The position numbers and the translations under genes are program-made. Source: Symbiodinium natans (lineage: Eukaryota > Sar > Dinophyceae > Suessiales > Symbiodiniaceae). Taken from it: a stretch of 64,000 nucleotides of DNA. Positions 10,383 to 21,722 of the stretch are shown piece after piece; position 1 is the first letter of the stretch, and every line of letters begins with the position of its first letter. The notes beneath the pieces are model-generated. The model did no database searches. It was not told the DNA's origin and saw nothing but the letters and a program-made list of their open reading frames with translations. The stretch covers positions 214,501 through 278,500 of the forward strand of contig CAJNDS010002093.1 in NCBI GenBank assembly GCA_905221605.1, given 5' to 3'.

Positions 10383-10664
10383 TAAACCCTTCTCAGCCCC
10401 ACTAGAACCTCACCACAGAATAACCCCTAAAAAACCCTATTCTAACTATTCAGGCCTTCTTTTTAGGGCTTTGGGTTTGGGGGTCCCTATGTTGTACACG
10501 GTACATCCAAGCCTTAACCCTTACACAACCCGTAAACAAAACTCCAATTGGGTTTAGGGTTTAGGGTTTAGGGTTTAGGGTTTAGGGTTTAGGGTTTAGG
10601 GTGTAGGGTTTAGGGTTAGGGTTTAGGGTTTAGGGCTCCAATACTCCTCGCCTCTAATGTTTGC

Positions 10665-10721
10665 CTTTGCTGCGAGCGAAGCTGGCAATCGGCAAAGAGG
10701 CCGTCGTCACCAAGAGTGCGC
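10665..10721 (-). CDS. Candidate exon RTLGDDGLFADC, unknown protein
   Basis: On the minus strand, CCTAAGTCAG|G opens a frame reading RTLGDDGLFADCQLRSQQ and CAGCAAAG|GCAAAC closes it as a GC donor (57 nt, both junctions inside codons). It is flanked on both sides by TTTAGGG arrays that would be intron. It lies downstream of the candidate start exon at 11.1 kb, but the phases of the two do not match directly, so any link needs an intermediate exon. Confidence 0.4.
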
Positions 10722-10729
10722 CTGACTTA

Positions 10730-10871
10730 GGGTTCAGGGTTTAGGGTTTAGGGTGTAGGGTTTAGGGTTTAGGGTTTAGGGTTTAGGGTTTAGGGTTTAG
10801 GGTTTAGGGTTTAGGGTTTAGGGTTTAGGGTTTAGGGTTTAGGGTTTAGGGTTTAGGGTTTAGGGTTTAGG
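10730..10871 (+). repeat. TTTAGGG array
   Basis: About twenty TTTAGGG units, almost pure. It ends at the 10.87-11.15 kb coding-like island. Confidence 0.9.
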
Positions 10872-11058
10872 TGGGGCCTTTAGAGCGATTCGGGAAAGAA
10901 AAAGAAGCTGATGGTCTAAAGGCCCCATCAGGAAAAGCTGCAAGCGGGCAGGTCCTCGGCAGCCTGAACAGCGGCCCACAAGGAATATGTAAGTGTACCA
11001 AGTTTCTCCACCAGCACGAAGTTTATCAAATGTGCCAGACAAAGCTTATTTGTAAAGC

Positions 11059-11124
11059 CTGGAAGAAGTTTCCAGCGCCGTTTGGGGCCTCTATTTGGGG
11101 GAGGTCGGGGTCCAAAGACGCCAT
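11059..11124 (-). CDS. Candidate first coding exon MASLDPDLPQIEAP
   Basis: On the minus strand an ATG in good context (CTTCCATGG) starts MASLDPDLPQIEAPNGAGNFFQ, ending at a GC donor (TTCTTCCAG|GCTTTAC). The whole 10.87-11.15 kb island is also open on the plus strand (a 93-codon frame with KEKEADGLKAPSGK), so strand is not certain. The minus strand is favoured by the start context, the donor and agreement with neighbouring exons. No family recognised. Confidence 0.35.
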
Positions 11125-11165
11125 GGAAGCCTTGCCTGCATCCCCCAGCTAAGGCGGGCTTGGAG

Positions 11166-11422
11166 TTTAGGAAGTTTAGGGGTTTAGGGGTTTAGGGGTT
11201 TAGGGGTTTAGGGGTTTAGGGGTTTAGGGGTTTAGGGGTTTAGGGGTTTAGGGGTTTAGGGGTTTAGAGGTTTAGGGGGTTTTGGGGTTTAGGGGTTTAG
11301 GGGTTTAGGGGTTTAGGGGTTTAGGTGTTTAGGGGTTTAGGGGTTTAGGGGTCTAGGGGTTTAGGGGTTTAGGGGTTTAGGGGTTTAGGGGTTTAGGGGT
11401 TTAGGGGTTTAGGGTTTAGGTT
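11166..11422 (+). repeat. TTTAGGGG 8-mer array
   Basis: About thirty copies of the 8-base unit TTTAGGGG with few substitutions, distinct in period from the 7-mer arrays on either side. Confidence 0.9.
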
Positions 11423-11523
11423 TTAGGGTGGTTTAGGGTTAGGTTTTCCCCCGCAAAACCCGAAGAACTGTGGACCTGTGTTTGCGGTGTTTTTAGGGAT
11501 GTGGGATTTCTGGCCTAATCCCC

Positions 11524-11653
11524 CATGGTACTTGTTAACCAATTATAACTGTACTTATACGTGTACTTATAACCATATTCGGGCACTTAAGCGGCTTATG
11601 CGTGGGTTGTAAGTACAGTTATAACTGGTTAATAAGTGCCATGAACCTCCAAG
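11524..11653. mobile_element. MITE family A, copy 3 (left tip missing)
   Basis: Begins inside the left inverted repeat (ATGGTACTTGTTAACCAATT) and ends with the intact right end GTGCCATGAACCTCCAAG followed by TA. Internal sequence matches copy 1 closely (ACTTATAACCATATT, GGCACTTAAG). Confidence 0.7.
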
Positions 11654-11807
11654 TACACCATGTCCCTACCACCACCCTTCCGAGCCTGTCTTCAGGGTTT
11701 TCGGGGTTCAGGGTGTTGGGTTTAGGGGGCAATCCTAAATACCCCAAACCCGAAACCCGAAGCCCTAAACCATAAACCCTTAGGTCTAAAGGCTCGCGGC
11801 CGCAAAC

Positions 11808-11862
11808 AATGCTGGCCCGAGCGGCGGTCCCAGTCAGTGGCGTGCTTGGCGCAGATGTCTTC
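11808..11862 (-). CDS. Candidate exon EDICAKHATDWDRRSGQ
   Basis: On the minus strand, AAACCCTAG|GAAGACATC starts a frame EDICAKHATDWDRRSGQ with protein-like composition. The 3' boundary is unclear. If real, its acceptor AG is supplied by the telomere-like repeat itself (CCCTAG|G). Confidence 0.35.
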
Positions 11863-12236
11863 CTAGGGTTTTGGGTTTTGGAGCTTAGAGTTCAGGGCTA
11901 TGGGGTTTAGGGTTCAGAGTTTATAGGGTGTAGCATGTAGGGTGTAAGGCTGATAGGGATTAGTGTTTTGGGTTTAGGGCTTAGGGTTTCGGGTTCAAAA
12001 GATGAGGAGCTTAGAGCTTAGGGCTTACTACTGAGGACAAAGGGTTCGACCCAGTGTGGTCCAGGGGTGGAGGGCTCAGAGCCTCAGAAAGCTTGAGCCA
12101 TAAACCCCAAATCCTAAGCCCTGAACCCCCGAAAGCGGGTTGCGGGTTTAGCGTTCCCTAAACCCTGAACCCAAAACTGAGTGCGACACGGGGGCTCCCA
12201 AGATTCTTTTGCCTTAAAAAGGAGGGTAGGGTTTAG

Positions 12237-12310
12237 GACCTAAACCCTAAACCCTAAACCCTAAACCCTAAACCCTAAACCCTAAACCCTAAACCCTGAA
12301 CCCTAAACAC
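12237..12310 (+). repeat. CCCTAAA array
   Basis: About nine CCCTAAA units, ending near the A-rich island. Confidence 0.85.
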
Positions 12311-12432
12311 CCCCACCCTCTTGACAAAAAATTTAGGTCGGGAAAAAGCGCGCACGGGGCTTCTCAGGCCTTGTTTGGAGCATCTTCGGAGGCTGTTACC
12401 TTACTTCTCCAATAACCAAGGACAAAAAAAGG

Positions 12433-12525
12433 GTAAACTTTCCTATTCCTACTAAAAAAAAAAAAGGGAAGGACCAAAAAAAAAAGGTACAGTAAACTTT
12501 CCTATTCCTACTAAAAAAAAGGAAA
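12433..12525 (+). repeat. 59-bp tandem duplication with A-tracts
   Basis: GTAAACTTTCCTATTCCTAC followed by an A-tract occurs at 12433 and again at 12492. The A-tracts are 8-12 bases. Confidence 0.75.
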
Positions 12526-12544
12526 CCCAAACAGTTTAAAGTTC

Positions 12545-12750
12545 AGCTGTTGGCGAAGTATGGTTTGGAGGCCTTTGGAGACCCCCCCTCGAGTCCATGG
12601 AAGTTCCTGAAACCCCCAAAAAATCGGCAAAATGATGGTGCCATTTGGGGGTGAACGGAAATAGAGGGACCCCAGATTTTAGACCCCCAAATAGTAGGAA
12701 CCACTTTATAATCAGGACCCCAAAACGGCATCCCTAATTTGGGAAACCCC
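12545..12750. mobile_element. Possible family C element (GGGGGTTTCCGAAA ends)
   Basis: Repeated phrases CATTTGGGGG, GACCCCAGATTTT and AGTAGGAACCAC, with CCCTAATTTGGGAAACCCCG near 12735, resemble the dispersed family whose clearest copy is at 48139-48313. The 12780-13080 segment beyond has no recognised feature. Confidence 0.35.
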
Positions 12751-13710
12751 GTTTCTTTTTTTTCAATGCATAAGCATTTCTGGAGTCGGCAACTGCTTAC
12801 TGTACCAGTATCCTGGGGTGCCCCCTCCTGTCGACCCTAAATGGAAGGCAAGCTGCCACTTTCAAAGGGGTGAGGCGAGGGGGGGTCGCCCAAGACCATT
12901 TCTTGCCTTTAGAACTGAAAAACTGGGTGTTGCTTTAATGCCCTTTGAAAATTATTTTTGACTAGGTTGCCTTAAAAGGGAAAGAAGGGAAATTTAAAAC
13001 TATCCCAAAGCAATACCCAGAAAAATGCGACCTGGCAAAATAGCCAGCCAACCTCGGTGCGAGACATCAAAACCTGTATTCATGCCCAGGGGTTTAGGGT
13101 TTAGGGTCTAGGGTCTAGGGTTTAGGGTTTAGGGTTTAGGGTTTAGGGTTCAGGGTTCAGGGTTCAGGGTTCAGGGTTCAGGGTTCAGGGTTTAAATTTA
13201 GGGTTTAGGTTTTAGGGACACTTGGCCACAGGTGGCTGTAATGACGGCGAGATAATATTCAAGTCCTGAAGTCTTGGCCGGATGAAGGTTCGGATTTCCG
13301 TTCACCTTCGTTTGGGCCCAGGTAGATTCTTAATATCAACTGAGTAAGTTCCAGCATCAAATCTCACAAGCAAAAACTTAACAAAAAAAAACAGCATCTC
13401 AATGTGCACATCACAAGCCACCAGCTGTGCGAAGCCTCAAGTTTTGATCCTCAGACTCCAACAGTTAGAACAAGCAATTTCAAAATCTTTTTATAAAAAA
13501 AAAAAAACACCACTTTCCAGGAGGGGCCCTTTGCAGCAGCCAAGCCTTCGAAAAGATTTATATACATCCTGGCAATCTGTGCAAGGCCGGGGTACTTAGT
13601 GTTTAGGGTCCAGGGCTTAGGGCTTCGCGTTTAGGGTTTAGGGTTTAGGGTTTAGGGTTTAGGGTTTAGGGTTTAGGGTTTAGGGTTTAGGGTTTAGGGG
13701 AGATTCCTTA

Positions 13711-13775
13711 CTTGGAGGTTCAGGGTACTTAGTAGCCCATACAGAGTGTAGTTAGAACCCACATATTGTCACTCC
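13711..13775. mobile_element. MITE family A, truncated copy 4
   Basis: Only the left part of the element (CTTGGAGGTTCAGGGTACTTAGTA) is present. The left flank GGGGAGATTCCTTA is identical to that of copy 5 at 14.78 kb. One of the two therefore arose by duplication of flank plus element, not by fresh insertion. Confidence 0.6.
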
Positions 13776-14009
13776 CAATGCTCAAGCACAAATGAGAGAA
13801 CAACAGCGCGATCAGGAATCAAGGAAGCCCTACACAAGCAAAGATGAAGACGAGGGTGGAAAGCAAGCGGGGCGGACTAAACAAGTCGGGGCGCGCGGCT
13901 GGGTCCTTTTAGCACCAGCCCGCCCCCTCAAGGATACACCCTAAACCCTAAACCCTAAACCCGAAACCCTAAACCCTAAACCCTAAACGTTTGCAAAACG
14001 AAGCCATAC

Positions 14010-14081
14010 TCAGTAGGTTCTAGGTTCCGGCGTGCCCGGAAGGCTTGGCAGCTGAACGGAGTGGCGGCGTTTGGTGCTCTC
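14010..14081 (-). CDS. Candidate terminal exon ESTKRRHSVQLPSLPG
   Basis: On the minus strand, AACCCTCAG|GAGAGCACC opens a 23-residue frame ESTKRRHSVQLPSLPGTPEP ending RTY and TGA, phase 0. It is basic and Pro/Ser-rich, with no family recognised. The neighbouring island 13.77-13.93 kb is open on both strands; its minus strand has a strong acceptor (CATCTTTGCTTGTGTAG|G) before ASLIPDRAVVLSFVLEHWE and a stop. Confidence 0.4.
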   Translation of the reverse strand, partial: ESTKRRHSVQLPSLPGTPEPRTY

Positions 14082-14666
14082 CTGAGGGTTTAGGGTTTAG
14101 GGCTTAGGGTTTAGGGTTTAGGGTTAAGGGTTTAGGGTTTAGGGTTTAGGGTTTAGGGCTGAGGGCATAGGGTTTAGGTTGAGGGTCTACGGCTTAGGCC
14201 TTAGGGCTTAGGGTTAGGGGTTATGGTTTCAAGGGTTTTGGAGAGGTTGGATGCTTGTGGGGTTTGAGGGTTCAGTCCCTACAACCTAAACCCCTAAAAT
14301 TAAAGCCAAAACCCCTAAACCCCTAAACCCCTAAACCCCTAGACCCCTAAACCCCTAAACCCCTAAACCCCTAAACCCTAAACCCTAAACTCTGAACCCA
14401 GGTGTTAGGTTGAGGGATCGCTGAAGGAGGGAAGTTCCCAAGTATCGGCTTGTTTATGCAGGGCTTAACCTCTCAAACAAACCTAAACCCCAAACCCCAA
14501 ACCCCAAACCCCAAACCCCAAACCCCAAACCCTAAACCCTAAACCCTAAACCCTAGACTCTTGACCATTCAGGGGTACTACCCACCTTGAGTCGAAGTTG
14601 TCCTAGATGTTTGGGTTCAGGGTGTCGAGTTGCCTTGAGTCATGGGGCCTTTGGAAAATCGAACTT

Positions 14667-14776
14667 AACGATTTGGGTTTAGGGTTTAGGGTTTAGGGTT
14701 TAGGGTTTAGGGTTTAGGGTTTAGGGTTTAGGGTGTAGGGTTTAGGGTTTAGGGTTTAGGGTTTAGGGGTTTAGGG
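14667..14776 (+). repeat. TTTAGGG array
   Basis: About fifteen TTTAGGG units leading into MITE copy 5. Confidence 0.85.
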
Positions 14777-14787
14777 GAGATTCCTTA

Positions 14788-14925
14788 CTTGGAGGTTCAG
14801 GGTACTTAGTAAGCCATCAAGAGAGTAGTTATAGCCCACATATAAGCCCCTGAAGTACCCTTATCGGGGTTATAATTGGGTTGTAAGCACAGTTCTCGGG
14901 TTCGTAAGTCCCATGAAGCTCCAAG
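14788..14925. mobile_element. MITE family A, copy 5
   Basis: 138-bp element with CTTGGAGGTTCAGGGTACTT and GTCCCATGAAGCTCCAAG ends and TA on both sides (14786-14787 and 14926-14927). The interior is more diverged than copies 1-3. Confidence 0.7.
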
Positions 14926-14944
14926 TAGGGGCCTTAGTTTCTTA

Positions 14945-14954
14945 GAATACTTTT

Positions 14955-14987
<33 letters not shown>

Positions 14988-15062
14988 GGCTATTATAATA
15001 GTATAATTATACAGGGACCACAAGGGAATACTGTTCGTAATCATTCCGACCCCTATGCTAGA
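14945..15062 (+). mobile_element. Poly-G dispersed element, copy 1
   Basis: A T-run, a run of about 30 G, then GGCTATTATAATAGTATAATTA, GGGACCACAAGGGAATAC and CATTCCGACCCCTATG. The same order recurs at 22656-22783 and, more diverged and without the long G-run, at 53318-53424. Confidence 0.6.
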
Positions 15063-15414
15063 TCTACTTCCTTCCTGATAGCTCAGGACTTTAGGGGGTG
15101 TAGGTGTGGTTTAAGATTAAAGGTTCTGAAACTCTAAGCCCTGGGTCTAGGGTTTAGGGTTTAGGGCCCGAACCCGTTTACTAAACCCTGAACCCTTGAC
15201 GACAAACCCTAAACCCCAACCCATGTATCCAGAACCCTAGGCTAAGACCTAACCCTTGACACCTAGGACGGCAGACCCTAAGCCCAAATGCCTCCCCCCC
15301 AAAAAAAAATCCTGCAAGCCCTGAACCAGACCCTAAACCCGAATCTCGAACCCTCAAAGCACCCTAAACGCAGATAGACCACAACATAAACCCTTAATCC
15401 TTAACCCTCAACCC

Positions 15415-15500
15415 CCGCTGAAGCACCGTCAAGGCTCGGGATCTGGCACGTCGGTAAAAAGACCGAAGAACCTGCCGACGGGAAGACCTAAACCTCTAAG
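15415..15500 (-). CDS. Possible exon VLRSFYRRARSRALTVLQRG
   Basis: On the minus strand, TCTTCCCGTCGGCAG|G precedes the frame VLRSFYRRARSRALTVLQRG. The plus strand is also open, so this is weak. The surrounding 15.06-15.57 kb is degenerate CCCTAAA-like sequence without other features. Confidence 0.25.
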
Positions 15501-15577
15501 CCGTTCAACCCTAAACCCAAGGCCCAACGCCTCAAATCCCGAATACGCCCCTACCTTATAAACGACCTTTAAGACCA

Positions 15578-15668
15578 TCAACCCTAAACCCTAAACCCTA
15601 AACCCTAAACCCTAAACCCTAAACCCTAAACCCTAAACCCTAAACCCTAAACCCTAAACCCTAAACCA
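15578..15668 (+). repeat. CCCTAAA array
   Basis: Twelve or so pure CCCTAAA units. A second array of the same orientation lies at about 15846-15930. Confidence 0.9.
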
Positions 15669-16238
15669 TGATCATGATCCCAACAAGTCCTTGCAAGACC
15701 CCTGAGCCCCTAAACCTAAGTGCAGTGTTCGGGCTCCGCGCGCGCATTTCCCGGGCTTTGATAGGAGCTCTATCGATCGTCTCTGAGTTTTGGGCATTCG
15801 GGGCCGGCGTGAGACTTTGGGGTGTGGGGTTTGGGGGATTTTAACTCCTAAACCCTAAACCCTAAACCCTAAACCCTACACCCTAAACCCTAAACCCTAA
15901 ACCCTAAACCCTAAACCCTAAACCCTAAACCACCTTCTACCTTTGACCAAATACTGAGCCCGGTGAGACTCCTGTTGGAGTCGACGAAGTGCTCCTTCCC
16001 CTCATTCCCATCATCTCGGCCTTGAGGGTTTTGGGGACTCGGGGTCAACTGATAACCCCAAACCTTAAACCCTGAACCGTCACACCCTGAACGCAAATCC
16101 CACACACTGAAACCCAGCACCCCTACACCCCCAAAGACCCCAAAGCCTCAACTCTACTAAGGGGTTTCAAACCCTAAACCCTAAAACCTAAACCCTAAAC
16201 CCTAAATTGGGGTTTTCGGTCTTAGGGTTTCGCGTCCC

Positions 16239-16318
16239 TCAGACCCAAAGCTTGCCATCGCCCAGCTGCAGGATAAGATCAGCGCGGTCGAGCCAGATCG
16301 GAACAGGGACCGCCGACG
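16239..16318 (-). CDS. Candidate terminal exon ending GDGKLWV*
   Basis: On the minus strand a strong acceptor (TTTCTGAGTCTCCAG|C) opens a frame SAVPVPIWLDRADLILQLGD GKLWV then TGA (two bases of a split codon plus 25 residues). The plus strand can be read as a basic coiled-coil-like peptide but lacks splice support. No family recognised. Confidence 0.4.
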
Positions 16319-16335
16319 CTGGAGACTCAGAAAGT

Positions 16336-16465
16336 AGGGTTTAGGGTTTAGGGTTTAGGGTTTAGGGTTTAGGGTTTAGGGCTTAGGGCTTAGGGCTTAG
16401 GGCTTAGGGCTTAGGGCTTAGGGCTTAGGGCTTAGGGCTTAGGGTTTAGGGTTTAGGGTTTAGGA
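16336..16465 (+). repeat. TTTAGGG array with GGGCTTA block
   Basis: Six TTTAGGG units, about ten GGGCTTA units, then TTTAGGG again. Confidence 0.9.
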
Positions 16466-16498
16466 TTTTGGGCTTAGGCCTTAGAGTTTAGGGGGTAG

Positions 16499-17740
<1,242 letters not shown>

Positions 17741-17979
17741 TAAGGATTTTCGCCAGGTTGGCGATCTTGAAAACCAGATTTTGACCTTTTTTGCGGCGGG
17801 GGCCTGCACAAACCACAAACCAAGAACAACACTTTCAAATTTTCATCAGGTTAGCACAACACAAACACATGCAACAAAAACACATCTTGCAATTCGGGGC
17901 GCGGCCCTATAAGAAAATAGAAGTGCAAAAGAGATGAGCTTTCCTGCGCTGGCGGACCCCCAAACCCTAAACCCTAAAC

Positions 17980-18063
17980 CGCATCCAAGTGTCGGCTGCT
18001 GCTTCACCCCCACCTCCGCCTGTTCGGCCAGGAGGTGCAAAGAGGGCAGTTTTGTGGCCATCG
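17980..18063 (-). CDS. Exon AMATKLPSLHLLAEQAEVG, unknown protein
   Basis: On the minus strand, CTTCACTTGCCTGCAG|CG is a strong acceptor. The frame reads MATKLPSLHLLAEQAEVGVK then QQPTLGC over 84 nt and ends at G|GTTTAGGG. The donor is therefore the first telomere-like unit of the intron. No family recognised. Confidence 0.5.
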
Positions 18064-18141
18064 CTGCAGGCAAGTGAAGCAAAGACTCGGGGCAGGAAGG
18101 GCGTCAGTCTTGAGCAAAAAAGGGGGGGTTTAGGATGGCTG

Positions 18142-18358
18142 AGGGTTTAGGGTTTAGGGGTTTAGGGGTTTAGGGGTTTAGGGGTTTAGGGGTTTAGGGG
18201 TTTAGGGGTTTAGGGGTTTAGGGGTTTAGGGGTTTAGGGGTTTAGGGGTTTAGGGGTTTAGGGGTTTAGGGGTTTAGGGGTTTAGGGGTTTAGGGGTTTA
18301 GGGGTTTAGGGGTTTAGGGGTTTAGGGGTTTAGGGGTTTAGGGGTTTAGGGGTTTATG
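18142..18358 (+). repeat. TTTAGGGG 8-mer array
   Basis: About 26 TTTAGGGG units, near-perfect. It is the downstream intronic neighbour of nothing recognisable; the 18.36-18.84 kb region holds degenerate repeat and weak exon-like frames only. Confidence 0.9.
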
Positions 18359-18841
18359 GTTTAGGGTCTAGGGTCCAGGGTTAGAGAAACCCTTAACCCT
18401 ACGCCTTAAGCCCTCATAACAGAGAAACAAAGGCCGGGGTCGCAGGATACAGACCAAAACCCGAAAACCCTGAGCCCCCAGGATTTAGGGTTTAGGGTTT
18501 AGGGTTTAGGGTTTAGGGTTTAGGGTTTAGGACTATGATTTAGGGTTTGGGGTTCAGGGTTGCGGGTTAAACCCCAGCCGTAAACCCGAAAACCCTGAAT
18601 CCCCGGAAGCGAAGGACAAATCGTGAAGTCCCTGCAAAGTTTGGCGTTTGGGGTGGAGGGCTCAGACCCCGAAGCCCGAAAGGACAAAGCCCTAAAGCTC
18701 GAAACAAAACCCTCAAAAGCCTTTAAAGACGAAAACCCCGAACCCAGGACCCTGAACCCCCCGGAACAACCTCAAAGCCGTAAACCGCAAAACCCCGAAG
18801 CCCCAACATCCCTAAAGACCTCGGGATTGCGGTTGAGGGTT

Positions 18842-18940
18842 TAGGGTTTAGGGTTTAGGGTTCAGGGTTCAGGGTTTAGGGTTTAGGGTTTAGGGTTTAG
18901 GGTTTAGGGTTTAGGGTTTAGGGTTTAGGGTTTAGGGTTT
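18842..18940 (+). repeat. TTTAGGG array
   Basis: About thirteen units. The next island (19.07-19.17 kb) has a minus-strand frame EFAFGEGAPVKKLRSKTPRT ending at a consensus GTAAGG donor, another possible exon. A second array follows at 19180-19266. Confidence 0.85.
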
Positions 18941-19074
18941 CAGGGTGAAAAGTTTGAGTGCAGAAGAGTTGAGCCTTCAGAGCGGCTTTAGGGATGCTAG
19001 ATTTTTAGGGTTTCGGGTTGAGGGAGGCCCTAAACCCTAAACCCTAAACCCTAAACCCTAAACTTACGCCCTTA

Positions 19075-19172
19075 CATGGCTGCCATCAGGGGCCCGCGAC
19101 TGTGACGAAGTGCGAGGGGTTTTCGACCTCAGCTTTTTCACAGGGGCGCCCTCCCCAAAAGCAAACTCTCCC
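19075..19172 (-). CDS. Possible exon EFAFGEGAPVKKLRSKTPRT
   Basis: The minus-strand frame is open across the island and ends at GGCAGCCAT|GTAAGG, a consensus GT donor. The peptide is basic and Ser-rich (SSQSRAPDGSH at its end). The 5' boundary is unclear. Confidence 0.35.
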
Positions 19173-19639
19173 ACAAGGAGTTTAGGGTTTAGGGTTTAGG
19201 GTTTAGGGTTTAGGGTTTAGGGTTTAGGGTTTAGGGTTTAGGGTTTAGGGTTTAGGGTTTAGGGTTTTCGCTAGGCCCCCGCGCGTGGCCGCGATTGAGA
19301 AGAGCCTGCCGGAATAAGCTGGCGCTCCATTTGGGGGTATGTACCCCTTTTGGGCCTTTACGGGGGTTCTATCCGATAACAGGGGTACCCCATTTTGGGA
19401 AATGCCCATTTGGGATTGATTCAAGTTAGGATTTTGGGTGTAGGGTGGCTAAACTATGCCAGAAACCCTAACCCTCAGCCCTAAACCCTAAACTACTAAG
19501 GATATCCTCTGAATGAACCCCATAAAGGCACCTAAGACGATCAAACCCCCATCGGCAGTAGCCAAAGGTAGGGTTAGAAGTACCTCAGTTACGGTCTTGC
19601 CAATAAAGGTACCTTACTTATACCTCCCCTGCACTGTAT

Positions 19640-19732
19640 AACCCTAAAGCCTAAACCCTAAACCCTAAACCCTAAACCCTAAACCCTAAACCCTAAACCC
19701 TAAACCCTAAACCCTAAACCCTAAACCCTAAA
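19640..19732 (+). repeat. CCCTAAA array
   Basis: Thirteen pure units. A TTTAGGG array in the opposite orientation lies 100 bp further on (19825-19925). Confidence 0.9.
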
Positions 19733-20294
19733 TGTAAAGGTTTGGGGGGGTTTGGGATTGACGGTTTCGGGTGTTGGGGGCCGGGGGTGCTGCATTTTAC
19801 CAGCGATGGAAGCTTCTGCATGGAAGGTTTAGGGTTTAGGGTTTAGGGTTTAGGGTTTAGGGTTTAGGGTGTAGGGTTTAGGGTTTAGGGTTTACGGTTT
19901 CGGGTTTCGGGTTTCGGGTTTCGGGGTCAGGGGGCAAGGGGTTAGGGAATAGGGTTTACTTCCCGGGCAACTGCAGCAGAAACATCCTTTGTCAAAGAAT
20001 CCTACTACTGCTGTAGACACCAACACCCGAAAACCCTAAGCCCTAAACCCAAAACGTAACCCTAAACCCCAACCTTTAAGGTTTGGGGCTTTCAGGGTTC
20101 AGGATTTGTGCTCCCTGCAACAAGACACCTGGGAGAGGTAAGGCTTGGGGGGTTGGGCTGTTGGGTTTTAGGGTTTAGGGTTTAGGGTTTAGGGTTTAGG
20201 GTTTGGGGTTTAGGGTTTAGGGTTAAGGGTTTAGGGTTTAGGGTTTAAGGTTTAGGGTTTAGGGTTAGGCAATAGGCCCTCCCCTGAAACGCGC

Positions 20295-20360
20295 CTGGAG
20301 CAGGACGGCCGCATCGTTGGGCACCGCGGCGGCCAATGCGGTGAGGGCGTCGTGCTTGAG
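20295..20360 (-). CDS. Exon LKHDALTALAAAVPNDAAVL, unknown protein
   Basis: On the minus strand, TCTCTCGCGCACAG|C opens a 22-codon phase-0 frame LKHDALTALAAAVPNDAAVL LQ ending CTCCAG|GCGCG (GC donor). Composition suggests an alpha-helical Ala/Leu-rich segment. It lies downstream of the 20.8-21.05 kb coding-like island on the same strand. Confidence 0.45.
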
Positions 20361-20427
20361 CTGTGCGCGAGAGAAACCAAAGTAAGGCCCAGCGGGGTTT
20401 AAGCTTTGGGGGTTTCCTTGGGTTACG

Positions 20428-20471
20428 GATTATATATGTATATACATACATGTATATATAAGGGTTATACA

Positions 20472-20512
<41 letters not shown>

Positions 20513-20590
20513 ACTATATATATGTATATATATATATATACATATATACACCGTATATATATATACATACATACATACTCTGCACATACA
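20428..20590 (+). repeat. TA/TATG microsatellite
   Basis: Alternating TATATATG, ATACATACATG and (TA)n tracts. ORFs here on both strands are runs of Tyr, Ile and Met and are not real. It sits in what would be an intron between the 20.8 and 20.3 kb exons. Confidence 0.9.
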
Positions 20591-20784
20591 TATAGAGGCT
20601 TCGGGGGCTTCTAAACTTCCAGAAACACGACCCTACGTCCCGAATTAGAGCCCCCAAGCCCTGAACCTTAAGCCTGCGAACATCAATTTCTCAGACATGA
20701 ACTGCTTCTTCAACCCCATCCCCTCCTTAATCTAGGGTTTAGGGTTTAGGGTTTTGGGTTTAGGGCTTAAGGCTTAGGGTTTAG

Positions 20785-21050
20785 GAGAATCCAGAAAGAT
20801 TTCTTGCAGGAACACTTGGACACCTTGTCTTGCACCGGCAACTCTTGCAGGTTATGCGCAAGGTCACGGTACAATCTGCGAAGGGAAACCAAACGCCCGT
20901 AATCAGCCAGCATATGCGGCAACCGCAACACTTCCGGCTCTTTTCGAAGCAGTTTCCAGAAGCCGCAAAGGGGCGTCTGACCAGTCGATCTCCGCGCGGA
21001 CCGCCCGCTTCCGTCCTCCCAAGTCTTAGAAGAGGACCCGCCAAAGCTGC
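20785..21050 (-). CDS. Coding-like island, unknown protein
   Basis: The minus strand carries a long open frame whose C-terminal half reads WKLLRKEPEVLRLPHMLADY and then GRLVSLRRLYRDLAHNLQEL, like a helical protein. An overlapping frame upstream (EIDWSDAPLRLLETASKRAG) is also plausible, so the island may contain two exons. A good acceptor TTTCCCTTCGCAG|A lies at about 20888. The plus strand is open too (20830-21255). No family recognised. Confidence 0.35.
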
Positions 21051-21475
21051 AGGTCATGAGCCGGCAGGGTGCGCCCAAGCATGTCCTGCAAGGTGGCGGA
21101 TCCGAAAAATGGCGCCCCAATCTGGGGTGCCAATAAATGGGCTCAGGCTGAAGGATGCCAACTTCGAGGCCGAGCTACCGCTCAAGCCAGCCTCAATTTG
21201 GGAATCAGGTCGCTTTGCTAAGTGGAGGGGGGGAGCAGGGGGACGGGTAGTCTAGAACCTAAACCCTAAACCTTAGACCTAGAAACCCCAAACACCACGC
21301 CCTATCCCCTGAACCCTAAACCCCGAACCTCTCTTACCTTATGTATAAACCTTAATGGCTTCGTGGGCAAGGCACGGATGGGTTTGGGGCTGAGGGATCA
21401 GGGATTTTAGGGTTTAGGGTTTAGGGTCTCGGGTTTAGGGTTTAGGGTCTCGGGTTTAGGGTTTAGGGTTGAGGG

Positions 21476-21530
21476 TTCAGGGGTTTAGGGGTTTAGGGGT
21501 TTAGGGGTTTAGGGGTTTAGGGTTTAGGGT
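21476..21530 (+). repeat. Short TTTAGGGG array
   Basis: Five TTTAGGGG units bordered by TTTAGGG units. Confidence 0.8.
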
Positions 21531-21722
21531 TTAGGATATAGGGTTTAGGGTTTAGGGCTACCGCCATATTTGGGCCCTACACCCTACAGGATTTCAGCCG
21601 AACTCCTGAGTGAACTCTAAGACCCTAAACCCTCTAGCACCCCCCGAAACCCAAATCCCCCCCGAAACCATACTTCCGAAACCCCAAAACCCTAAACCCT
21701 AAACCCCGAGCCCTAAACCCTA

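Noticed and set aside
20245-20648. Tyr/Ile-rich ORFs
   Set aside because: Products of the TA/TATG microsatellite; only the 66-nt exon at 20295-20360 has independent support.
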